Assembly (NCBI GenBank): GCA_029961685.1
Contig: JARWKL010000003.1
Location: 14,465,731-14,529,730 of the forward strand
DNA: 64,000 bases
From: Aristolochia californica
Lineage: Eukaryota; Streptophyta; Magnoliopsida; Piperales; Aristolochiaceae
Reading direction: 5' to 3'
The translations under genes were made by a program, and so were the position numbers. Position 1 is the first letter of the stretch. Each line of letters begins with the position of its first letter. Positions 1 to 9,127 of this stretch are shown here, piece after piece. The notes below the pieces were generated by a model. The model had not been told where the DNA came from, did no database searches, and was given only the letters and a program-made list of their open reading frames with translations.

Positions 1-572
1 GCGAGTGGGAGGGAGTGGTTGGAAGTCACATCCCACCGGACATGTTTCCGATGGCGCCTCTTCCTCCGTTTCCGGTGATGAGTAGCAGCCCTTGGTGGCT
101 TCTCTGCTTGTATATTTTCTGAGATAGTGGAGGGTCGAACGAACTGATTCGCCGAGATAGAGGCAGAGCGGGATTTTTCCGCTTGCTGTTTTGGAAGACA
201 TTCAATTGGCCGGGAGGAGTGATTTTTTGAGGTTGAACCCAAATCAACCCTTACCGACGGGGTTTTGGCAGCATTCCCTTCCGTCACCGATTTCCCAAAA
301 TCTTCCGCAGGGATTTCGACTGGTAAACCTAAAAAAAAAATTAATTTCTCTAACGAGACAACTTCTGCCGCTTTCCCTTGTGTGCGTACGCCTTGCTCGG
401 ATATTTCAGGTCGTATGACCTTTTCTGCGGGAGCACATGGCTCCCTTGCCGAACATTCAAAGGAATATTCATACCATGCTCGAATTTCTCCCAGTTCTTT
501 GCATGCCTTTTCCATTGAATAGAATACCTCGTCCAGAATAATAATTTCTTTTTGGGATAGAGAATAACCCAT
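1..572 (-). CDS. gag-like ORF of LTR-A element, cut by window start
   Basis: Reading from an ATG at 572 down to base 1, the frame stays open for about 190 codons and runs off the window. The product begins MGYSLSQKEIIILDEVFYS, is rich in Glu and Lys, and ends in a very basic stretch (HHRKRRKRRHRK near residues 165-176). The ATG lies 9 bases downstream of the primer-binding site, the normal place for gag. The segment with SENIQAEKP matches SENLQAEKP in the related element at 36.8-37.7 kb, which is full of stops, so this copy is the better preserved one. A run of ten T (plus-strand A at 331-340) lies inside the frame. I see no zinc knuckle before the window edge. Family assignment rests on the LTR and on the relative at 36.4 kb; function as gag is inferred from position. 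Confidence 0.65.
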   Translation of the reverse strand, partial: MGYSLSQKEIIILDEVFYSMEKACKELGEIRAWYEYSFECSAREPCAPAEKVIRPEISEQGVRTQGKAAEVVSLEKLIFFLGLPVEIPAEDFGKSVTEGNAAKTPSVRVDLGSTSKNHSSRPIECLPKQQAEKSRSASISANQFVRPSTISENIQAEKPPRAATHHRKRRKRRHRKHVRWDVTSNHSLPL

Positions 573-580
573 TGTGCTCC

Positions 581-593
581 CGCTCTGATACCA
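581..593 (-). other. Primer-binding site of LTR-A element (tRNA-Met type)
   Basis: On the minus strand the sequence reads TGGTATCAGAGCG, complementary to the 3' end of plant initiator tRNA-Met as in many plant LTR elements. It starts two bases after the LTR end at 596. Confidence 0.85.
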
Positions 594-595
594 AT

Positions 596-1076
596 TGTTA
601 CGGTCCCGGATCTGACACGTGGATTCTTTGGGAGGATCTGCAATCTGCCACGGGTTACGGGTCTTCCAAGCATTACCATATGGGTAGTAGGAAGACATGG
701 GGAAGATGAAAACGAAGATCAAGCCAAAGGGAAGCTTGATACCCTAAAGCTCGTTGAGGAGAACTCTAAGCCTCTTACGTTAAATTTAACCTAATTCTTA
801 ATACTTCAATGCTTCCTTTTTTCATTACTCTTACCCCTTAAATAGGGTTCACCCTGTTAGGGTTTAATAAAATATTACAGAAATATCCCTATGAATAAAA
901 TATTCTAAAAATACCCCTATAAATAAAATATTCCAAAAATACCCCTATAAATAAAATATTCTAAAAATACCCCTATAAATAAAATATTCCAAAAATACCC
1001 CTATGACCTAAAACTGAAATAAAATAAAGTAAATTAAAGAAAACACTAAAATAATAATGTTATTGCGTGCATAACA
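596..1076 (-). mobile_element. 5' LTR of minus-strand A element
   Basis: The LTR reads TGTTATGCACGC... on the minus strand from 1076 and ends CCGTAACA at 596, so it has the TG...CA ends, and the PBS follows at once. It aligns with the plus-strand A LTRs at 10168-10481 and 36442-36787 (shared blocks around AGGGTTCACC and the GTTGAGGAGAACTC region). It is longer (481 bp) because of an AT-rich tandem repeat at 864-1005. The far LTR of this element lies outside the window. Confidence 0.85.
864..1005. repeat. 28-bp AT-rich tandem repeat in A LTR
   Basis: About five units of 28 bp of the form AATAAAATATTCTAAAAATA followed by CCCCTATA. Units from 894, 922, 950 and 978 are nearly identical; the first is degenerate. 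The other A LTRs in the window carry only one or two units, so the array expanded in this copy. Confidence 0.85.
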
Positions 1077-1110
1077 ATGTGGTGACATTCGGCACACATC
1101 CCTCCCTTCG
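1077..1110. other. 34-bp segment shared with 9963-9995
   Basis: The sequence around GTGGTGACATTCGGCACACA recurs with one change beside the other A element at 9963-9995. On the minus strand it reads as a purine tract (AAGGGAGGGA) followed by TGTGTGC, which resembles a polypurine tract plus LTR start of another element. Identity unknown. Confidence 0.5.
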
Positions 1111-1115
1111 ATCGA

Positions 1116-1290
1116 AATTGCTTTCCAGAAATTGCTGGGAAAGGCAGTAGGGAGGCGCCAGTTCTGTTGCTGCTGGGAGAGACAGCAGAAAGGCTCCAGA
1201 TCCGGTGTTGCTTCCTTGGAACTGTTGGGAGAGACAGCAAGGAGCCGCCAGATTTGATGCTGCTGGAGATGCTGCTGGAGATACCTTAAA
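1116..1290 (+). repeat. Remnant of the G internal 90-bp tandem repeat
   Basis: About two units of the repeat (blocks GGGAGAGACAGCAG, GGCGCCAG, GGTGTTGCTTCC) described fully at 4110-4620. The array is cut on its left side. From 1290 to about 1730 the sequence matches 4640-5080 of the second internal region but shows no domain I recognise. Confidence 0.7.
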
Positions 1291-1729
1291 CAGAAAAAAG
1301 GATTCTGCTATCCCTTGTGACGGAGAAAAGGGCATAAGGGTATTGGCGCATATACAACGCACGACACCCAATTGCATTACTGGAACACGTATAGAAATGG
1401 AACATGTGTGTACAATAGAAGCTGAGGCGCGTGTGGCGCTTTGCGAACAACGCTCAGTAACCTCAACGTGTGATGCGGTAGCGACTGCATGAAACGGATA
1501 TACGCGCGGCGTCGGCACTTGCTTCACGCGCGGTGCAGTAGCAGCAGAACCTGATGTGGCACACGACGCACACATGAGCGTAGGAGACATGCACTTTGTG
1601 CAAGGCGTGCCTGTGGACATGTTGGACCATCTTGTCGCAGAAACGGAAAATGCGACTTGGCGATTACGAGTCTTAGCAGCAATTACACATGTTAGTGCTT
1701 CGTTGCTAGACCGGATTCGCACCGGACTT

Positions 1730-2468
1730 CACCAAGACGCCAAGACCTACAACATTGTACAAGCTGCAATCTTGGGTGAGAGGAGAAGACTATGGCTTGA
1801 CGACGGATTTCTCAAGACCAAAAGTAATTGACTTTATGTGCCTAAGTACGATTACCTACGGCATGACCGCTTGAGGGAATGCCATGATACCTGGTGGGCA
1901 GGACAACCAGGCCAAAGACGGATGTTGGCCTTGCTCTCTGGCCAGTATTATTGGCTGGACATGGAGAGTGATGTGGAGGATTTTGTGTGCACATGTTTTA
2001 TCTATCAACAAGATAAGATGGAACAAAGAAAGCCCAGAGGCTTGTTACAACATTTGCCCATTCCAAAACGGTCGTGGCAGTCTATTTCAATGGACTTCAT
2101 TTCTGGTTTGTGTAAGAAAGAAGGGCTTGGGTCTATCATGGTAGTGGTGGACCAGGTTATGAAGCACAGAACATTCGTAAAAGTGCTAAGTCATTGTACA
2201 GCAAAAGAGGTTTGCTTTCATGGCACAAGTGGTGAAGCACTGGGGTGTGCCCACAATGATCATCAGTGATCATAACCCTAGATTCACAAGAAAATTCTGG
2301 ACCGAGTTAACTAAACTATTGAAAATTACTCAAAATTTTTCCACTAGTTTTCATCCTCAGACGGATGGCCAAACGGAAGTTATAAAGAATGAGAGGAGAG
2401 CCAAAGGGGGAAACCCCGGAGGACGCAATACTTGGCAAAGTGGTAGGGTCAACCGAAAAGCAAGGTAA
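1730..2468 (+). pseudogene. Gypsy integrase remnant, G internal copy 1
   Basis: Translation shows the end of the RNase H/integrase linker, then the N-terminal zinc-binding region (LRHDRLRECHDT, about 1853-1888), the start of the catalytic core with SMDFISGL (first catalytic Asp, about 2090) and MVVVDQV, and, after a frameshift near 2210-2260, DHNPRFTRKFWTEL with second catalytic Asp and HPQTDGQTE with the catalytic Glu (about 2353-2380). The zinc-finger Cys pair is damaged: the motif is CTCFIYQQDK where CxxCQ is expected. An in-frame stop occurs at 1828. The C-terminal integrase part is missing; the frame runs into NPGGRNTWQSGR just before the LTR. Confidence 0.75.
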
Positions 2469-2814
2469 CAAGGCAAGACACTGCTGAGTTGTAGCAATCC
2501 AAGAAGGAGGTGGCCCACTATCGCCAGGGGATGCAGACGAGGGCGTCTGCCTTATGGCGGGGGGAGTATGAGACGGGGGATGAAGCCATGGTGTAGCCAG
2601 ACACCAAGGCCGAAGACTGTGCAAGTCCAATGCACAACAATGGCAGCAATGGCACGGCCCAGAGGGGCACACACAGATGGCTGGCCTGAACTAGCTACAA
2701 AGGAAGAAGACATACTTACGCTTGCCAAATGGATGGCCAAGCAACAAGACAAGCAACAACCCTGGCAGCTGGCCGAGACACAAGGCAGCACGCCAACAGG
2801 CAAGCAGAGGCGGG

Positions 2815-3160
2815 TCAAGATGGGGTTGCAGCCAGCAGGGGCACTGGTGGGTCAAAATGGGGTTGTGCATAACCAGGACTCCAAGCGGGTCGAAATGGGG
2901 TTGCGTACGACTAAGACTCAAGGCGGGTCGAAATGGGGTTGCGCGCGACCAGGATTCCATGTGGGTCGAAATGGGGTTGCACGCGACCAGGACTCCATGC
3001 ACGACGAAATGGGGTTGCGCACGACCAGGACTCCAAGCGGGGTGAAATGGGATTGCGCAACCAGGACTATAGCGGGGCGAAATTGGGTTGCGCACGACTA
3101 GGACTCCAGGCGGGGCAAAATGGGGTTGCACGCGCCAGGACTCTAGGCGCAAGCGCGCTC
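2815..3160 (+). repeat. GC-rich minisatellite in G LTR
   Basis: About nine imperfect copies of a unit near 36-38 bp with core GGTCGAAATGGGGTTGCGC then ACGACCAGGACTCCA. The matching array in the second LTR lies at about 6180-6475. It occupies the U3 region upstream of the TATA box. Units differ by small substitutions and short indels, so frames shift from unit to unit and coding use is unlikely. Confidence 0.85.
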
Positions 3161-3433
3161 ACGGCAGGCCTCCAGGCGTAGGCAGGCGCACGCGTGACAA
3201 GGTCAACAGGCGACCGCACGTGAAATGGGGTTTCCTCAGGCGCCCGCACGACCAAGACTCCAGCCGCACGTGAAATGGGGTTTCCAAAGACCAGGACGCC
3301 AGGCGCCCACCTGACCAGGGCGCCCCTGGCGCCAGAAGGGGAATTTTCGGGATCTGGCAAAATTTTGGGCGTTTTTAGAGATTTCAAAGGGCCAGGATGG
3401 ACTCTGAGCCTTCTAAAGCCCACGGGGGGAGGC

Positions 3434-3441
3434 TATAAATA
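3434..3441 (+). promoter_or_regulatory. TATA box of G LTR
   Basis: TATAAATA within GGCTATAAATAGGAGGAGCC, in the last third of the LTR. The same motif is kept in the second LTR at 6760-6767, as expected for a pol II promoter at the U3/R boundary. Confidence 0.7.
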
Positions 3442-3752
3442 GGAGGAGCCTCTCCCATTGTAAAGAATTCGGATTCTTAGCAATGTTTGCTCTTTAAGTG
3501 TATAGAGAGAGTGAGTGGGTGGCCAAACATGGTCACCCTTTGTGACTTTGTTTTCTCAATACAAAGTTAGCATTATTCTTCCATTTCTTTGGTTTCTCCG
3601 TCGTTCTTTTGGCTGGCAACATCGAGTGTGGAGCTAAGGTAGAAGATCTGTGAGACAAGGAGGCTGACTAGTTCTTCGAAAGAGCTAGGACACACAGGGT
3701 AGATATTCCGCTGGGCTTGACGGACTTAGCCCAAATCTGACCGCGTGACAAC

Positions 3753-3764
3753 TGGTATCAGAGC
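3753..3764 (+). other. Primer-binding site of G element
   Basis: TGGTATCAGAGC, two bases after the LTR end, tRNA-Met type. Confidence 0.9.
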
Positions 3765-3776
3765 ATCATTCCATCT

Positions 3777-4136
3777 ATGGCGTCCACAAGTGGAGATGTA
3801 GCAGCAAGAGGTATGGAGATACTCTATGAAAACGATTTACGTTTTGGTGATTTCAAGTCCAAAATTGTTAGCTTGGAAAATCAGCTTTCAAGACTGGAGG
3901 AGTTCGTACGTGACATTGCGCATGGCCTACAATTTGTCCCTAACTTGTTCCAAGGGTTTAGGGACAACGTACATAGTGCCATGGCAGTGATGCAAACTAA
4001 AATCCAGAGAGTGGACAGAGATGTTAAGACCATCAAGAAGGAAGTGGGGGCAAGACTCACCCTATGCGAGAGAGCCCTTGTGAATGGAGAAGGTTGGCAA
4101 GGAGGTGCCAAGATCCAGATCTGCTGGGAGAGGTAG
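3777..4136 (+). CDS. N-terminal gag remnant of G element
   Basis: An ATG 12 bases after the PBS opens a 119-codon frame beginning MASTSGDVAARGMEILYEND. Residues 25-60 and 75-100 have the charged, heptad-like pattern seen in coiled-coil N-termini of gypsy gag (SLENQLSRLEEFV; IQRVDRDVKTIKKEV). After about residue 105 the frame enters the 90-bp tandem repeat and stops. The capsid core and zinc knuckle are missing, so this is only the start of gag fused to repeats. Identity as gag is inferred from position and composition. Confidence 0.6.
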   Translation: MASTSGDVAARGMEILYENDLRFGDFKSKIVSLENQLSRLEEFVRDIAHGLQFVPNLFQGFRDNVHSAMAVMQTKIQRVDRDVKTIKKEVGARLTLCERALVNGEGWQGGAKIQICWER

Positions 4137-4620
4137 CAGGGAGGCGCCAGTTCTGGTACTGCTGGGAGAGACAACAGAAAGGTACCCGATCCGGTGCTGC
4201 TTTCCAGGAACTCCTGGGAAAGGCAGCAGGGAGCTGCCAGTTCTGGTACTACTGGGAGAGACAGCAGAGAGGCGCCAAATCCGGTGCTGCTTTCCAGAAA
4301 TTCCTGGGAAAGGTAGCAGGGAGGTGCCAGTTCCATTTCTGTTGGGAGAGACAGCAGAGAGGCGCTAGATCCAGTGCTGCTTTCCAGAAAATGCTGAGAA
4401 AGGTAGCAGAGAGGCGCTAGTTTTGGTTCTACTTGGAGAGATAGCAGTGCGGTGCCAGATCCGGTGTTGCTTTCCAGAAATTGATGGGAAAGGCAATAGG
4501 GAGGCGCCAGTTCTGTTGTAGTTGAGAGAGACAGTAGAAAGGCACTAGATCTGGTGCTGCTTCCCTGGAATTGTTGGGAGAGACAGCAGGGAGATGCCAG
4601 ATCCGATGCTGCTGGAGATA
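4110..4620 (+). repeat. 90-bp (30-codon) tandem repeat in G internal region
   Basis: About five to six units near 90 bp, each made of two related halves: GGGAGAGACAGCAG-AGGCGCCAGATCCGGTGC and CCAGAAATTCCTGGG-AAAGGCAGCAGGGAGGC. The unit length is a multiple of three, so frames stay open on both strands; the plus frame gives a repeating peptide with LLGETAERR and GKGSRE motifs. Units diverge by substitutions and the last ones are shorter. It replaces the region where gag, protease and RT would lie. Confidence 0.8.
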
Positions 4621-5059
4621 CCTTAAGCAGAAAAATAGATTTTGCTATGCTTTTTGACGAAGAAAAGGGCACAAGGGTATTGGCTCATATATAGTGCACG
4701 ACATCAGATTGCATTACTGGAACACGCACAGAAACGGAACATGTGTGTGCAGCAGAAGCTGAGGCGCGTGTGGTGCTATGCGAACAACGCTCTGTAACCT
4801 CAATGTGTGATGCAGTAGCGGCTGCGTGAGATGGATATACGCACAGCACATGCGTCGGCACTTGCTTCACGCGTGGTGCGATAGCAGCAGAACTTGATGT
4901 GGCGCACGACGCACACATAAGCGCAGGAGACATGCGCTTGTGCCAGGCATGCCTGCGCACATGCAGGACCATCTTGTCGCAGAAACGGAAAATGTGACTT
5001 GGGGATTACAAGTCTTAGCAGCAATTACACATGTTAGTGCTTCGTTGGTAGACCGGATT

Positions 5060-5818
5060 CGCACTGGACTTCACCAAGACGCCCAGACCTACAGCATTGT
5101 ACAAGCTGCAACCTTGGGTGAGAGGAGAAGACTATGGCTTGACGACGGATTGCTCAAGACCAAAAGTAATCGACTTTATGTGCCTAAGTACGATTACCTA
5201 CGGCATGACCGCTTGAGGGAATGCCATGATACCTGGTGGGCAGGACAACCAGGCCAAAGACGGACGTTGGCCTTGCTCTCTGGCCAGTATTATTGGCTGG
5301 ACATGGAGAGTGATGTGGAGGATTTTGTGTGCACATGTTTTATCTATCAACAAGATAAGATGGAACAAAGAAAGCCCAGAGGCTTGTTACAGCATTTGCC
5401 CATTCCAAAACGGCCGTGGGAGTCTATTTCAAAGTACTTCATTTCTGGTTTGCGCAAGAAAGAAGGGCTTGGGTCTTTCATGGTAGTGGTGGACCAGGTT
5501 ACGAAGCACGGAACATTCGTAACAGTGCCAAGTGATTGTACAGCAAAAGAGGTTACTTGAGTTTTTATGGCACAAGTGGTGAAGCACTGGGGTGTGCCCA
5601 CAACGATCATCAGTGATTGTAACCCCAAATTTACAAGAAAATTCTGGACCGAGTTAACTAAACTATTGGAAATTACTCAAAAATTTTCCACTTGTTTTAA
5701 TCCTCAGACGGACGGCCAAACGGAACTTATAAAGACTGAGAGGAGCGACAAAGGGGGAAGCCCCGGAGGACGCAATACTTGGCAAAGTGGCAGGGTCAAC
5801 CGAAAAGCAAGGCAATAA
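5060..5818 (+). pseudogene. Gypsy integrase remnant, G internal copy 2
   Basis: An open frame of about 206 codons (4940-5560) covers LYVPKYDYLRHDR, the zinc-binding region and the first half of the core. The following frame (5567-5818) gives WGVPTTIISDCNP and NPQTDGQTELI. Two active-site problems are visible: the first Asp position reads SKYFISGL instead of MDFISGL, and CTCFIYQQDK again lacks a zinc-ligand Cys. The Cys loss is shared with the first copy and so predates their separation; the Asp loss is specific to this copy. Confidence 0.75.
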
Positions 5819-5914
5819 GGCAAGACACTACCGAGTTGTAGCAATGCGAGAAGGAGGTGGCCCACTATCGCCAGGGATGCAGACGAGGGTGTCTGCCTTA
5901 TGGCGGTGGGAGTA

Positions 5915-7064
5915 TGAGACGGGGGATGAAGCCATGGTGTAGCCAGACACCAAGGCCGAAGACTGTGCAAGTCCAGTGCACAACAATGGCAGCGGTGGCC
6001 AAGGCTAAGTGCAATGGCATGGCCCAGAGGGGTGCACGCATATGGTTGGCCCGGAACCAGCTGCAAAGGAAGAAGACATACTTGCGCTTGCCAAACGAAT
6101 GGCCAAGCAGCAAGATGCACAACAACCCCGGCAGTTGGCCGAGACACAAGGCAGCATGCCAATAGGCAAGCAGAAGCGGGTCAAGATGGGGTTGTAGCAG
6201 TAGGGGCGCTGGAGGGTCGAAATGGGGTTGCACGCAACCAGGACTCCAAGCGGGTCGAAATGGGGTTGCGTGCGACTAAGACTCCAGGTGGGTCAAAATG
6301 GGGTTGCGTGTGACCAAGACTCCAGGCTAGTCAAAATGGGGTTGCGCGTGACCAGGACTCCAGGTGGGGCAAAACGGGGTTGCACGACCAGGACTCCAGG
6401 AGGGGCGAAATGGGGTTGCACGCGACTAGGACTCCAGGTGGGGCAAAATGGGGTTGCGTACGCCAGGACTCTAGGTGCAGGCGGGGCGTACGGCAGGCCT
6501 CCAGGCGTAGGCAGGCGCACGACAGGCCTCCTGGCACTAGTAGGCGCGCGCGTGCGACAAGGTCAACAGGCGCCCGCGCATGAAATGGGGTTTCCTCAGG
6601 CGCCCGCACGACCAGGACTCCAGCCGCACGTGAAATGGGGTTTCCAAAGACCAAGACTCCAGGCGCCCGCCTGACCAGGGTGATCCTGGCACCAGAAGGC
6701 GAATTTTTGGGATAAGGGTCAGGATGGATTTTGAGCCTTTTAAAGCCCAGGGGGGAGACTATAAATAGGAGGAGCCTCTCCCATTGTAAAGAATTCAGAT
6801 TCTTAGCAATGTTTGCTCTTTAAGTGTATAGAGAGAGTGAGTGGGTGGCCAAACATGGCCACCTTTGTAACTTTGTTTTCTCAATACAAAGTTTGCATTA
6901 TTCTTCTATTTCTTTGGTCTATCCCTCGTTCTTTTGGCTGGCAACATCGAGTGTGGAGCTAAGGTGGAAGATCCGTGAGACAAGGAGGTTGACAAGTTCT
7001 TCGGAAGAGCTAGGCCGTACGGGGTAGATATTCCGCTGGACTAGACGGACTTGGCCCAAATCTG
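5915..7064 (+). mobile_element. Second LTR of G element, 3' end truncated
   Basis: Starts TGAGACGGGG after the same purine tract and follows the first G LTR through minisatellite, TATA box (6760-6767) and leader, then breaks off at ATCTGATCG just before the expected GCGTGACA end. At 7065 A-family internal sequence begins (CGGACAAATTTCCGCTC, also at 37624). Confidence 0.8.
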
Positions 7065-7500
7065 ATCGTTTGCGGCGGCTCTGTCGGACAAATTTCCGCT
7101 CAATCTCGCCCTTGGAAGCCCAGCGGAAACAAAATTGCATCCCCTTTGGAGGTAAGTTTCCAAACCGCCGTCGAATTTTAGATGAAATCGATTGTTCCGT
7201 GGGGTTGATGGGGCTCCAAAGGCCTGAGCAGCAGCAACGTTGCTCAAAAATTGGGGACAGAGCTTCTCTGTTCCATGAAACAGAGAACCAGTGCCCAATT
7301 GCTGGGATTCCAGCTTGGGTGTATGAATTTCGAGGTGAAATTTTTCTAAGGATGCCAATATACGTAGAAAAAGTTTTATGGGTCCTGCGAAGATTTTTTT
7401 TTTGGGGGGGCTTTGTTTTTCAGTTGATGAGCACAATCCCTGTGCGTATGTCCACTGTCAAATTGGATATTGGGGGCTTAATTTTTTGCGTCCCATGTCT

Positions 7501-7799
7501 GTAGTAATGAGAGATGGAGATGGGAAATTCCAATGTTTTGGATTAGTTAATTTTGAGAATGCAGCAGATGCTGTTCTTGCCGTTGAGGGGCTTCATTACA
7601 AAAAAATTGATGACAACGAGTGGCATTTTGGGAAGGCTCTGAAGAAATCAGAAAGGGAGATGGGATTGAAGGGATAGTTTGAGAAGATTTATAAGGCGAC
7701 TGTAAACAAGTACCAACGGATGAACCTATACTTGAAGAATCTGGTTGACAACATAGATGATGAGAAGTTGAACCAATTGTTTTCTGAGTTTGGTCTACT
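7501..7799 (+). pseudogene. Poly(A)-binding protein fragment (RRM3-RRM4), copy 1
   Basis: Poly(A)-binding protein binds mRNA tails through four RRMs. The translation [20 protein letters not shown] carries the RRM3 RNP1 motif, followed by [31 protein letters not shown], and then NLYLKNLVDNIDDEKL, the RNP2 start of RRM4. A TAG at 7675 replaces the Gln codon kept in copy 2. A 4-bp loss near 7795 (TCTACTTCATG against TCTACTTACTTCATG) shifts the frame at the end. No introns are seen in this span. Confidence 0.88.
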
Positions 7800-7971
7800 T
7801 CATGCAAGGTTTTTGCAATGAACTTGATAAATGTGTTGAGTGGTATATATGCTATCATAACAGGTAGTTCTAAGGGCCCTATTGTGATAGGAGATTCACA
7901 GCATAGTAAGTTAAATTTGTCATTTCTTGGTTCTGCAAAGTATGGAGATAGATTTCTTGGTTCTGTACAGA
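7800..7971 (+). other. Unidentified captured segment between PABP and VSR, copy 1
   Basis: The open frame reads [15 protein letters not shown] then [20 protein letters not shown]. The first part faintly resembles the start of SAC-domain phosphoinositide phosphatases (LxSGxYxIxITG) but is too short to assign. The same segment is in copy 2 at 38341-38511. Confidence 0.4.
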
Positions 7972-8347
7972 AGGCTTTTGTTAGTGGGGAAATGGTTAAT
8001 GTGAACCTTGACTGGACAGAAACAGTGCCCCACCCAGACGATCGGGTGGAGTATGAATTGTGGGCCAGTAACAATGATGAAAGTGGGCCTAAGTGTGACA
8101 TGCTGATGCAATTTGTGAAGGATTTCAAGGGTGCAACACATTTACTTGAACAAGGCGGATACAACCAGTTCACACCTCACTACATACCTTGGTACTGTCC
8201 TCAGGCATTCACAATTAGCAAGCAATGCAAATCTCAGCGTATTAATCATATTAGATATTGTGCACCTGATCCTGTACAAGGTTTTAATCATGGATATGAA
8301 GGGAAAGATGTGGTTATTGAGAACTTGAGACTGTTATGTGTTTTAAA
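7972..8347 (+). pseudogene. Vacuolar sorting receptor fragment, copy 1
   Basis: Vacuolar sorting receptors (BP-80 family) are plant type I membrane proteins that sort cargo to the vacuole. The translation contains [58 protein letters not shown] and [19 protein letters not shown], the lumenal region between the PA domain and the EGF repeats. Several conserved Cys are kept. The frame is open through the fragment, with no intron. Confidence 0.9.
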
Positions 8348-8949
8348 GGCTGGCAGGTTAGATTCTACAAGGGCAAGAATCACAGGATTTGCTATTTCTA
8401 CTGCAATGCCAATTTTTTAAACAATTAATTTTCTTAAGTCTGGTAAATTCCAGCCAATATATTTTGCAGCAATTATCTGTAGTAGGAGTGTAGTGTATTA
8501 TCCAGGTATAAATCAGCCTTAAGATGATGGTGAAAATATTTCCTCAGACCCTGATTATGCTTCCCATATTGATTACCGTTGGGGCTATGATGGTTTGAAG
8601 AAATCTATGTACCTATTCCTGTGTACACAGGATAGCATACTGGATAAATCCAGAGACACTTCACATGTCAATGAGGAAGATGCAAATTCAAATACCAGTC
8701 ATTTTATTTCATACTTCTTAAAAAATTCTCCCAAGTCAAAGAGAGTGGATGACTTGATGTATGATTTTTTTGTGGCTGGGTTGGACAGTAGGACGAAGTG
8801 TCCACTGGTTGCTGCTATTACAGTGCAGAAATGGGTTCCACTAGATAGTCAGGTTGGAGCTATTTCAGAGGTGATAAGAAAATTGAAAGAGGACGGGCAA
8901 TGGTTTGATGAAATGCCTGACAGACAGGGGGAATACTGTCATTTATTGA
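8348..8949 (+). pseudogene. Unidentified captured coding segment, copy 1
   Basis: The frame continues from the receptor fragment, meets a TAA at 8418 (GAA in copy 2) and a TAA at 8520 shared by both copies, and then stays open. It includes [57 protein letters not shown] and [14 protein letters not shown]. The wording is that of a real, conserved protein, but I do not recognise the source. It may itself be a composite. Copy 2 is at 38889-39492. Confidence 0.5.
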
Positions 8950-8954
8950 TTAGC

Positions 8955-9120
8955 AGTTTGGGTTTTCTGGAATTGGTGCAAATTATGAATGGCACTACTG
9001 TTGGGAGGTTTTGTGTGTGTAACAATGAGGCTAAAGATGTGGTTGAAGGGGTTGTTGATCATGGTTATGAGTACATGACGGGTGGTACTATAGCAGTACT
9101 TGGGAAACCTGGACGCAACT
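8955..9120 (+). pseudogene. Glutamate synthase (GOGAT) fragment, copy 1
   Basis: Glutamate synthase makes glutamate from glutamine and 2-oxoglutarate in plastids. The translation [19 protein letters not shown] then [20 protein letters not shown] and KPGRNYALD matches the C-terminal beta-helix region of the family (consensus ...AVVEGxGDHGCEYMTGG...VLGxTGRN). It is in frame with the preceding unidentified segment and with the following eEF2 part, giving a 272-codon open frame at 8595-9413. Confidence 0.85.
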
Positions 9121-9127
9121 ATGCTCT

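Larger units (their letters stand above)
2569..3750 (+). mobile_element. LTR of G element (shared middle LTR)
   Basis: Starts TGAGACGGGGGATG directly after a purine tract and ends CCGCGTGACA, followed by a PBS at 3753. It aligns along its length with 5915-7064. It contains a minisatellite (2815-3160), a TATA box (3434-3441) and a leader region. GC content is visibly higher than in the rest of the window because of the minisatellite. Confidence 0.85.
1116..7064 (+). mobile_element. G-family gypsy array: internal-LTR-internal-LTR
   Basis: Two internal regions (1116-2568 and 3751-5914) alternate with two LTRs (2569-3750 and 5915-7064). Each internal region carries the 90-bp tandem repeat and a gypsy integrase remnant, ending in the same purine-rich tract (GGCGGGGGGAGTA) before the LTR. 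The first internal region is truncated at 1116 within its repeats, where it meets the minus-strand A element, and the last LTR is truncated at 7064. Protease, reverse transcriptase and RNase H are absent from both, so the family member is internally deleted. The arrangement is that of two elements sharing a central LTR. Confidence 0.75.

Noticed and set aside
880..1005. CRISPR-like regular repeats
   Set aside because: There are no unique spacers, the units are directly abutting, and the genome is eukaryotic.
1060..1722. 220-codon minus-strand open frame
   Set aside because: It crosses the boundary between the A LTR, the shared 34-bp segment and the G repeats, so it cannot be one gene; composition is Ser/Ala-rich and repetitive.
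3881..4672. 263-codon minus-strand open frame across the G repeat
   Set aside because: It is open only because the tandem unit is a multiple of three; it runs antisense to gag and its peptide is a simple repeat.
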